From Actinomycetota bacterium (GTDB lineage: Bacteria; Actinomycetota; Acidimicrobiia; Acidimicrobiales; JACDEA01): 5,169 nucleotides of DNA. Numbering within the stretch: position 1 is the stretch's first letter; every line of letters starts with the position of its first letter. The DNA is taken from NCBI GenBank assembly GCA_013816725.1, contig JACDEA010000202.1, forward strand, positions 1 through 5,169. The letters are read 5' to 3'. The notes below the pieces were generated by a model. That model made no database searches, was not told where the DNA came from, and was given only the letters and a program-made list of their open reading frames with translations. A program made the position numbers and the translations under genes. Below are positions 1-5,169 of this stretch, in pieces.

Positions 1-1665
1 GAACAGCAGCTCACCGGCCCGGGCGGGCCCTTCGAAGTGGCGCGCGACACCGTGCGCGGCATCGAGATGAAGGTCTACAAGGAGCGCATGCAGTCGCTCC
101 GTGACCTGTTCCCGCTCGCCGAGATGCGGGGCGACGGCGAGGGCGCGACGCACATCGTGTACGGCGACCGTCGCATCGGCTTCGCCCAGTTCACGGGCGC
201 CGCCAACCGGGTGTCGGCCGCGCTGGCGGCACGCCACGGGATCGGCCGCGGCGACCGCGTCGCGGTGCTGTCGGCCAACAACCCCGAGTGGGTCTACACG
301 TTCTGGGCGACGGTGAATCTCGGCGCCATCCTCGTCGGGCTCAACGGCTGGTGGAAGGCCGACGAAATCCTTTACGGGCTGGAGGACTCCGGTGCGCGCG
401 TGCTCGTGGCCGACCGCGGGCGTTACGAACGGGTCGCCGACCAGATTGACAAGCTCGATCTCGACGCGGTGTACATCGTGGAGGACGACTTTGAGGAGCT
501 GCTAAGCGGTGACTCCGCCGCGCTGCCCGAGGTCCCCATCGACGAGGACGACCCCGCGGTCATCTTCTATACGAGCGGCACCACCGGCCGGCCCAAGGGT
601 GCCATCTCGACGCACCGCTCGATGATCGCCAACCTGCAGAACACGATGTACAACGCGGTGGCCGGCGCCATGCGCAACCCCAACGCCAACGTGTTGGGGG
701 GCACCGGCGGCCAGACCGCCAGCCTGATGACCTCGCCGTTCTTCCATGTGTCGGGCTGTCATTCGGGGATGGTCGTCGGGCTGCTCGCCGGCGTGAAGAT
801 CGTCATCCCGGTCGGCAAGTTCGAGCCCGAGAAGGCCATGCAGCTCATCGAAGACGAGAAGATCTCGGTGTGGGCCACCGTCCCGACGATGGTATGGCGC
901 GTCGTCGAGCACCCCGAGCGTCACAAGTACGACCTCTCGTCGGTGGCCACCGTCGCCTACGGAGGGTCGCCGTCGGCCGCCGAGCTGCAGCGCCGCGTGC
1001 AGGAGACGTTCGGTGCGGTCAAAACGCTCGGCAACGCGTACGGGCTGACCGAATCCAGCTCGGTCGCCACCGCGATCAGCGGCGAGGAGTTCCTGGCCCG
1101 ACCGGACTCGGTGGGTCGGCCCATGCCCGTCGTCGACGTCCGGATCGTGCGCGACGGCGGCAGCGACGCGCCAACCGGCGACCTGGGCGAGGTGTGGATC
1201 AAGGGTCCGATCATCATGCCCGGGTACTGGAACAAGCCCGAGGCCACCGCCGAGTCGGTCACCGACGGGTGGCTCCACTCCGGTGACATCGGCTACCTCG
1301 ACGAGGAGGGCTTCCTCTACATCACCGACCGGGCCAAGGACATGATCATCCGGGGCGGCGAGAACGTGTACTGCGTCGAGATCGAGAACCGCTTGTCGGA
1401 GCATCCGGCCATCGCCGAGGCCGCGGTCATCGGCGTTGCCCACCAGTCGCTGGGCGAAGAGGTCAAGGCCGTCGTGCGGGTCGAACCGGGGCAGTCGATC
1501 ACCGAGGCCGAGGTCCGCGAGTGGGTCGCTGGCACCTTGGCCAACTTCAAGGTGCCGGCCTACGTCGAGCTGGTCCAGGAACCCCTCCCGCGTAACCCGT
1601 CGGGCAAGTTGCTGAAGAACGTGCTGCGCGGCGAAGGCGAAGTCAGCTTCGCCGAGACGCTGTAA
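1..1665 (+). CDS. AMP-forming acyl-CoA synthetase (ANL superfamily, FadD-like), 5' end outside window
   Basis: This enzyme would activate a carboxylic acid as an acyl-AMP and transfer it to CoA in the cytoplasm; the substrate cannot be read from the sequence. Numbering codons from base 1, the ATP-binding P-loop YTSGTTGRPKG lies at residues 190-200, the A5 motif YGLTE at 347-351, the ribose-binding Asp of HSGD at 429, the hinge-region Arg of TDRAKD at 444, and the catalytic Lys of NPSGK at 536. All key residues are intact and there is no frameshift. The frame is open to base 1, and residues 1-13 read EQQLTGPGGPFEV, which matches the N-terminus I recall for actinobacterial members of this family. 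The true start is therefore probably just upstream; GTG at 37 and ATG at 67 are the starts available inside the window. The 554 visible codons are close to full length. It ends in TAA 14 bases before the tRNA, with no obvious terminator between. Confidence 0.95.
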   Translation, partial: EQQLTGPGGPFEVARDTVRGIEMKVYKERMQSLRDLFPLAEMRGDGEGATHIVYGDRRIGFAQFTGAANRVSAALAARHGIGRGDRVAVLSANNPEWVYTFWATVNLGAILVGLNGWWKADEILYGLEDSGARVLVADRGRYERVADQIDKLDLDAVYIVEDDFEELLSGDSAALPEVPIDEDDPAVIFYTSGTTGRPKGAISTHRSMIANLQNTMYNAVAGAMRNPNANVLGGTGGQTASLMTSPFFHVSGCHSGMVVGLLAGVKIVIPVGKFEPEKAMQLIEDEKISVWATVPTMVWRVVEHPERHKYDLSSVATVAYGGSPSAAELQRRVQETFGAVKTLGNAYGLTESSSVATAISGEEFLARPDSVGRPMPVVDVRIVRDGGSDAPTGDLGEVWIKGPIIMPGYWNKPEATAESVTDGWLHSGDIGYLDEEGFLYITDRAKDMIIRGGENVYCVEIENRLSEHPAIAEAAVIGVAHQSLGEEVKAVVRVEPGQSITEAEVREWVAGTLANFKVPAYVELVQEPLPRNPSGKLLKNVLRGEGEVSFAETL

Positions 1666-1679
1666 CTTCTATCCCTCCG

Positions 1680-1752
1680 GGGCCGTTAGCTCAGTTGGCA
1701 GAGCGCTTGCTCGACACGCAAGAGGTCAGAAGTTCAAGTCTTCTACGGCCCA
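1680..1752 (+). tRNA. tRNA-Val (anticodon GAC), with C at position 33
   Basis: A 73-base cloverleaf can be folded by hand. The acceptor stem GGGCCGT (1680-1686) pairs perfectly with ACGGCCC (1745-1751), followed by discriminator A1752. The D stem GCTC/GAGC is 1689-1692 with 1701-1704. The anticodon stem CTTGC/GCAAG is 1706-1710 with 1718-1722. The T stem AGAAG/CTTCT is 1728-1732 with 1740-1744 and encloses the loop TTCAAGT. The anticodon loop TCGACAC (1711-1717) puts GAC at 1713-1715, which reads the Val codon GUC, and A73 also fits tRNA-Val. No CCA is encoded. The oddity is C at position 33 (base 1712), where almost all tRNAs have U for the U-turn; the usual loop would be CTGACAC or TTGACAC. 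The gene lies directly behind the acyl-CoA synthetase and in front of a broken integrase, so it may have served as an attachment site. Confidence 0.92.
1723..1752 (+). other. Candidate integration site: 3' end of the tRNA-Val gene
   Basis: Tyrosine recombinases of actinobacterial integrative elements commonly insert at the 3' end of a tRNA gene and sit next to it, rebuilding the tRNA end. Here a tyrosine recombinase reading frame ends 61 bases from the tRNA 3' end. The tRNA's 3' half, including the T arm and acceptor strand, is the natural place for the crossover core. This is inferred from arrangement only: I found no second copy of the T-arm/acceptor sequence in either orientation in the window, so the opposite boundary is not visible and the core length is unknown. 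Confidence 0.35.
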
Positions 1753-1753
1753 C

Positions 1754-1813
1754 ACAAAACCGCAGGTCAGGGGCGGTGAGCGTTCGCAGTCGAGCGGTGC
1801 GAGCTGGACCTGC
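1754..1813 (-). terminator. Possible terminator of the integrase (long-loop inverted repeat plus T run)
   Basis: The spacer between tRNA and integrase holds no gene. Read on the minus strand, GCAGGTC (1813-1807) is repeated in inverse as GACCTGC (1768-1762), followed by GGTTTTGT. The 7-bp arms start at the last base of the integrase stop codon, and the T run suits a factor-independent terminator facing the tRNA. The loop between the arms is 38 bases, too long for a classical hairpin unless it folds further, so this is weak. An alternative is that the arms are recombinase or excisionase binding sites, since they lie where att arm sites would be expected. Confidence 0.25.
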
Positions 1814-2971
1814 TAGCCAACGGACTTGCCGACCTTGGCAAACATGCGCTCCATCGGAGCGACACCGGCGCTGACCGTTGGGGCCACGAGGTGGCGGTAC
1901 ACCGTGGCGGTCACACGCGTGCGGTCGTGGCCGAGGATGTCGGCGATCTGCTCGAGGGGACGCCAGCGGCCGACACGACAGGAGCTCGCGGCCGAGTGTC
2001 GCAGCTCGTAGGGCGTCCAGGCCCCCAGTCCTGCGCCCTCAGTAATGTTGCGCAAGGTGCGGCGTACGTTCGGCATATCCAAGGTCGTGCCGCGTGATGT
2101 GGTGAATACGCCGCCAGCGTCGTCCCACGCCTTGGCGCGGAGCTTGGCGGCCGCCTGGGCGGCCTTGTGTGATCGCAGCGCGGTGACGACGGGCGTAGGC
2201 AGTCCGAGTGCGCGTCGTGACTTCTCGGTCTTTGGTTCCGTATTCGCCGCTCTTCTTGAGGCGCCGACGGATCTGCAGCGTGCCGGCCTCGAGGTCGACG
2301 TCGCCCAACACAGGCCGAGAAGCTCGGACGGTCGCAGGCCGAGCATTAGGGCCGTGATCCTAGGGCCTCGAGCTTGTCGCCTTCGACGGCGGCCAGCAGC
2401 GTTTCCGCCGTTCAGGAGTGAGCGACCGAGGCTGCCGTTTCGGGCCGGGAGGCGTGTCGACAAGGTCCGATGACGCCACATTGCGAACGACCTTGCCGCG
2501 CCGTTCAGCGTGCCGTAGAGCGCGGCTTAGGACCGACCGGACGCGCGTCATCGAGCTCTTGGCGTAGCCCTTGGCCGCCATGCCGTGAAGCAGGTCGTCG
2601 ACGTCATCCGCCGTCAGTGCCATGAGCGTTTTGTTACCGAGCGCCACCTTGACGATGTCGATCGCCCAACGGTGATTGTCGATCGTTACCTCCTCGCGTA
2701 CGCCCTGCTGCGATGGGAGGACACTCTCGAACCAGTCTTCGAGAAACCCCGCGTCGGTCAGTTTGCCGTCAGGCTGGCTGAGGCCAGCGGTGTTGTCGCG
2801 TTGCAGCTTGCGGAGCTGGTCGCGTGCCTCTGTCTTGCTCTTGGCGCTCACCGTCGAGCGGCGGCGCCGTCCGTCGCTCGTTGGTAGGTCGATGAGTCCG
2901 ACCCAGCGCTGACGCTTGTCGTTCCAGAACAGTGAGCCTTCGCCGGCGCCCCGTCGGGTGCTGGTGGTCAC
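1813..2971 (-). pseudogene. Tyrosine recombinase/phage-type integrase, broken by several frameshifts
   Basis: The gene would cut and rejoin DNA to integrate or excise a mobile element. From the GTG at 2971 the first frame gives an N-terminal segment (KRQRWVGLIDLP) and a SAM-like core-binding domain, and runs to TAG at 2360-2362. The catalytic domain continues in other frames. Box I Arg is in LMLGLRPSELLGL (codon 2332-2334). The beta-strand Lys is in TEKSRR (2221-2223). Box II is YELRHS, with its Arg at 1999-2001 and Tyr where His is usual. The GH of LGHDRTRV has its His at 1927-1929, and the nucleophile Tyr of VYRHL is at 1897-1899. Restoring the protein needs a one-base gain near 2409, 2359 and 2303 and a one-base loss near 2230-2238; 1956-1985 also hides a compensated indel cluster. 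The restored length of about 386 codons is normal. The damage may be real decay or local sequence error; flanking genes lack it. Confidence 0.88.
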
Positions 2972-3039
2972 TTCGCCCGCTTGAGCGTCGCGGTTGCGGT
3001 GGCCTCGAGTGCCCTGACGAGGAAGTCCTTCAGCGACAT
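2968..3039 (-). CDS. 23-codon ORF overlapping the integrase start; possible tail of a small DNA-binding protein
   Basis: The frame reads MSLKDFLVRALEATATATLKRAK and ends in TGA at 2970-2968. The integrase GTG at 2971-2969 shares bases with that stop (GTGA), a 4-base overlap typical of translational coupling. I do not recognise the protein firmly. The pattern EGMSLKDFLVRALE resembles the second helix and end of small ribbon-helix-helix or antitoxin-like proteins, and a small excisionase or regulator often precedes an actinobacterial integrase. The same frame is open upstream only to a TAG near 3091 and does not look like a domain there, so this could be a truncated remnant. The ATG has G-rich sequence directly against it, too close for a good ribosome binding site. 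It could also be chance. Confidence 0.25.
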   Translation of the reverse strand: MSLKDFLVRALEATATATLKRAK

Positions 3040-3071
3040 CCCCTCAGAGGTCCCCCGGCATGACGAAGCAA

Positions 3072-3088
3072 GGCGAAATCGTTTCGCC
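3072..3088 (-). terminator. Hairpin just downstream of the EAL gene, probable terminator
   Basis: A perfect 7-bp inverted repeat (GGCGAAA / TTTCGCC) with a 3-base loop begins 10 bases after the EAL stop codon at 3101-3099. On the minus strand it is followed by TTGCTTCGT, only a modest T tract. Placement suits termination of the surface protein-EAL unit before the integrase remnant. The rest of 2972-3098 holds only the tiny ORF already listed. Confidence 0.45.
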
Positions 3089-3098
3089 CACTAGTCCG

Positions 3099-4631
3099 CT
3101 ACAGAGCCACCTGAGACGGTGGCAAGGGTCGAGCGACGAGATACCCCTGACCGGTTCGACAGCCGACCAGCCGAAGGTCCTCCAACTGCTTTTCGGTTTC
3201 GACTCCCTCGGCGACGACGTCAAGGTCGAGTTCGCGGCCGAGCGCGATGACGGAACGGACGATCGCCGTGTCGCGGCGGTTGACGCCGAGTCCGGCGACG
3301 AAGCTCCGGTCAATCTTGAGAGTGGTGATGGGGAGTTGGCGGAGGTAGGTCAGGCTCGCCCAACCCGTCCCGAAATCGTCGATCGAGACCCCGACCCCGA
3401 GATCCGCGACGCGCTGCAACACTTGGCTCGCGTGGGTGATGTCCTGGATGAGCGCGGTCTCCGTGAGCTCAAGGGACAGCCGTCCCCGGGGGATCTCGTT
3501 GATCGCGAGAGCCTCCTGGAGGCTGGCGACGAGCGAGGAGTCGAGGAGTTGGCGGGCGGCCACGTTCACAGCGAGGTAGAGATCGTGACCTTCCTCGCGC
3601 CAGATGCCAAGCTGTCGGCACGCCTGAGCAAGGACGACGTTGCCAATACCGATAATGAGGTCGGACTCCTCGGTGGCTGCGATGAAGTCGTTCGGGAATC
3701 GAAGCTCGTCTCCGTGCTGCCAGCGGGCCAGCGCCTCGACGCCAACGATCGTCTTGTCGTCGGTTCGGAAGATCGGCTGGTAGTAGGGAACGAACTCGTC
3801 CGCCGCGAGCCCAGCTGCGATCTCCTCCTGTACGAGTTCCAACGCTCGATACTCGGCCCGAGTGGCGGGCTCATCGAAGGGGCGGTTGACAGAGATGACA
3901 CCAAGCTCGTTGTTGTTGTCATCGCGAAGAACCTGCGTCGATGACCGAACGAGAATGACGCTGCCGTCTCGGTGGTATTGCTCAGCAACACCGTGCCAGT
4001 GGCCCAACTCCCGAAGTTGCACTCGCGTTTGCTCGAAGGACGTCTCTGCTTCAACCCAGCGCAGCACCTCGGTAGCGGGACGGCCGATTACCTCGTCTGC
4101 GCGGAACCCGTACAACTCCTGCGCGGCTTCGTTGAAACTCATGATGCAATGGTCGGGCGTGGTGATGATGACCGCGTCGGTCACCTCGGCCGTGACGCCG
4201 GTGATGACGTCCTGCAACCGTGAACGGGATTGGGTGCCTCGGACGCGTCGCCGCGTCGCAGCCCCGAGTCGAGCCATGAGCTCCCGAGACGAGACCGGCT
4301 TCTCCAGGAAGTCATCGGCCCCGGCCAGTAACGCCGCGATCCCTCGGCTCGAACCTGGACCATTCGCCAGGACCATGATGCTGATGTCCCGCTGAGCCGC
4401 ACGCACCTGCGAGATCACTTCCGGCGCGAGCTCGCCCGCGAGATTGGCGTCTATCACGACGAGCTCGATGGGAAAGGTCGCGAGGGTCTGAACGGCCGCC
4501 GAAGCACCTTGGACCTCGACGAGGATCCAGCCGCTGGCTCCCACCGCCGCCCTGACGACCGCAGTGGTGTCAGGGTCCGAGTCAACGATTACGGCGTGAA
4601 CGTTGTTCACGTTAAGGGCCTGTGCACGCAT
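3099..4631 (-). CDS. Receiver-PAS-EAL protein, predicted cyclic-di-GMP phosphodiesterase
   Basis: This would hydrolyse cyclic di-GMP to pGpG in the cytoplasm, lowering the second messenger that controls adhesion and motility. Numbered from the ATG at 4631 (510 aa), a receiver domain spans about 10-125, a PAS domain about 143-251 and an EAL domain about 270-508. The EAL domain keeps the full active-site set: E299 (EAL), N356, E388 and E391 (ELTE), D418-D419 (DDFGTG), K439, E475 (AEGVE) and Q495 (GQGY). There is no GGDEF domain, so it should degrade only. The receiver keeps phospho-acceptor D61 and K111, but S18 replaces the second pocket acid and A89 replaces the conserved Thr/Ser. No membrane segment or signal peptide is seen. 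I prefer ATG 4631 because it begins ten residues before the receiver's first strand and avoids overlapping the upstream gene. GTG at 4748 would add 39 residues of no recognisable domain and overlap that gene by 91 bases. It probably shares a transcript with the surface protein. Confidence 0.9.
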   Translation of the reverse strand: MRAQALNVNNVHAVIVDSDPDTTAVVRAAVGASGWILVEVQGASAAVQTLATFPIELVVIDANLAGELAPEVISQVRAAQRDISIMVLANGPGSSRGIAALLAGADDFLEKPVSSRELMARLGAATRRRVRGTQSRSRLQDVITGVTAEVTDAVIITTPDHCIMSFNEAAQELYGFRADEVIGRPATEVLRWVEAETSFEQTRVQLRELGHWHGVAEQYHRDGSVILVRSSTQVLRDDNNNELGVISVNRPFDEPATRAEYRALELVQEEIAAGLAADEFVPYYQPIFRTDDKTIVGVEALARWQHGDELRFPNDFIAATEESDLIIGIGNVVLAQACRQLGIWREEGHDLYLAVNVAARQLLDSSLVASLQEALAINEIPRGRLSLELTETALIQDITHASQVLQRVADLGVGVSIDDFGTGWASLTYLRQLPITTLKIDRSFVAGLGVNRRDTAIVRSVIALGRELDLDVVAEGVETEKQLEDLRLVGCRTGQGYLVARPLPPSQVAL

Positions 4632-4657
4632 ATGAGCCGATGCCTTGGGCTTGTGCG

Positions 4658-5169
4658 TCAGGCCGGAGTCGCCCGTCTGCTGGACATAGGTGGAGGATCG
4701 AATGATCCGCAGCGACCCGGCGAAGAACCCTGAGAACCACCCTGCCACCAGCGAACGAGGCCGCCCGATCTCGGAACAGCTCGCTCAGATCCCCTCTTGC
4801 GGGCAACGGCGCAAAGCCAGAGGAGCGCCATCCCGAAGGCCAGCGCCAGCAGCGCTGCGATGACGAGCATCTTCGTGTGTGATCCAGTCACTGCCAAGCC
4901 CGAACCGCTCCGGCCGGGTGAGGTGGCGCCGATCGCGGCGCGGGCGCCGGCTGATTCCGCGGCCCGCTGAGTCGTCAGCGCGGCAGCCGAGCCGTGACCG
5001 ACAGCCGCACCGGTCGACGCCGGCGCGAAGCGTGCCGGTGCCGCGATCGGGCCATTGCCGATACCACCACCGCCGATACCACCACCGCCGATACCGCCGG
5101 CGCCAGGACCGCCGGCGCCAGGACCGCCGGCGCCAGGACCGCCGGCGCCAGGACCGCCGGCGCCAGGAC
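4658..5169 (-). CDS. LAxTG-anchored surface protein with Gly-rich repeat stalk, C-terminal part only
   Basis: The frame is open from the window end to TGA at 4660-4658, giving 169 visible residues; the start and any export signal lie beyond 5169. In order it shows at least four GGPGA pentapeptides, then GGIGG/GGGIG repeats, then an Ala-, Thr- and Ser-rich spacer. These are followed by LAVTG (4897-4883), a hydrophobic helix of about 22 residues (4870-4805) and the basic stretch ARKR. That is a cell-wall sorting signal. LAxTG is the form used by class E sortases of GC-rich actinobacteria, which cleave after Thr and link the protein to peptidoglycan. The repeats would act as a flexible stalk lifting a domain off the wall. 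It is odd that 44 more residues, rich in Gly, Ser, Arg and Pro, follow ARKR, where such proteins normally stop; a one-base indel in the C4 run at 4791-4794 would give ARKRGI and stop. No sortase gene is in view. The ligand is unknown. Confidence 0.8.
   Translation of the reverse strand, partial: PGAGGPGAGGPGAGGPGAGGPGAGGIGGGGIGGGGIGNGPIAAPARFAPASTGAAVGHGSAAALTTQRAAESAGARAAIGATSPGRSGSGLAVTGSHTKMLVIAALLALAFGMALLWLCAVARKRGSERAVPRSGGLVRWWQGGSQGSSPGRCGSFDPPPMSSRRATPA
4883..4897 (-). other. LAVTG sortase recognition motif
   Basis: The five codons encode L-A-V-T-G, followed by SHTK, a membrane helix and ARKR. The order of motif, helix and positive charge is what separates a real sorting signal from a chance pentapeptide. 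Cleavage would be expected between Thr and Gly by a class E-type sortase encoded elsewhere. Confidence 0.75.
5057..5169 (-). repeat. Tandem 15-bp coding repeats (GGPGA and GGGGI units)
   Basis: On the plus strand a 15-base unit ggcgccaggaccgcc occurs four times exactly at 5099-5158 and is entered a fifth time at 5159-5169, where the window ends. A related unit gccgataccaccacc occurs twice at 5057-5086 with a shortened third copy at 5087-5098. Both are in frame with the surface protein and encode five-residue Gly-rich units. The copies are identical at the DNA level, so the array probably expands and contracts; its full length is not visible. Confidence 0.9.

Noticed and set aside
502..1443. 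Long minus-strand open frame (313 codons) opposite the acyl-CoA synthetase
   Set aside because: It is antisense to a clearly conserved enzyme, its product is dominated by Asp, Gly, Arg and Val with no domain, and such frames are common in GC-rich genes.
2230..2410. Programmed ribosomal frameshifting in the integrase
   Set aside because: Four shifts in differing directions without slippery sites or a following structure are not how programmed frameshifting works; mutation or sequence error is simpler.
2045..2473. Plus-strand open frame opposite the integrase
   Set aside because: The minus strand reads as recognisable recombinase across this span; the plus-strand product is Arg/Ala-rich noise.
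3060..3100. Second attachment site matching the tRNA 3' end
   Set aside because: Only a few scattered bases resemble the tRNA acceptor end, no more than chance would give.
3060..3944. Plus-strand open frame (294 codons) opposite the EAL domain
   Set aside because: It mirrors the codon pattern of the EAL gene, has no recognisable motif, and would run through the terminator hairpin and the conserved catalytic region.
4632..4748. Extending the EAL protein to GTG 4748
   Set aside because: The added 39 residues match no domain, no ribosome binding site is visible there, and the extension overlaps the surface protein's end. It is kept only as an alternative if the indel at 4791-4794 is real.
5057..5169. 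CRISPR-like array
   Set aside because: The 15-bp units are contiguous with no spacers and are in frame with a coding region.

Overview
The window is GC-rich DNA that reads like an actinobacterium. The clues are G/C-ending codons, a tRNA gene without an encoded CCA end, an actinobacterial-style acyl-CoA ligase with an LTGPGGPFE-type N-terminus, and a LAxTG cell-wall sorting signal, the form associated with class E sortases. A lineage such as Acidimicrobiia is possible but cannot be fixed from this sequence.

Layout, left to right. (1) 1-1665, plus strand: most of an AMP-forming acyl-CoA synthetase whose start lies upstream of the window. (2) 1680-1752, plus strand: a tRNA-Val(GAC) gene with a complete cloverleaf but C instead of the near-universal U at position 33. 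(3) 1753-3040, minus strand: remains of an integrative element. A tyrosine recombinase points its 3' end at the tRNA. Its domain order and catalytic residues are still readable, but the frame is broken by at least four net indels, plus a compensated cluster. A 23-codon ORF overlaps its start by 4 bases and may be the tail of a small DNA-binding protein. (4) 3072-3088: a hairpin that probably ends the next transcription unit. (5) 3099-4631, minus strand: a receiver-PAS-EAL protein with every c-di-GMP phosphodiesterase catalytic residue and no GGDEF domain. (6) 4658-5169, minus strand: the C-terminal part of a surface protein with Gly/Pro/Ala pentapeptide repeats, a LAVTG motif, a membrane helix and a basic stretch.

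How the parts fit. The surface protein and the EAL protein are co-directional and 26 bases apart, so they are probably co-transcribed and may form a small module linking c-di-GMP turnover to cell-surface display. The tRNA-integrase pair is the usual arrangement of an element integrated at a tRNA 3' end. No second copy of the tRNA end is in the window, so the element's limits are unknown. The ligase looks like unrelated host metabolism.

Nothing here clearly amounts to a new biological system. The items most worth checking are the C33 tRNA, the heavily indel-broken integrase, and the sorted stalk protein next to an EAL protein with an atypical receiver.
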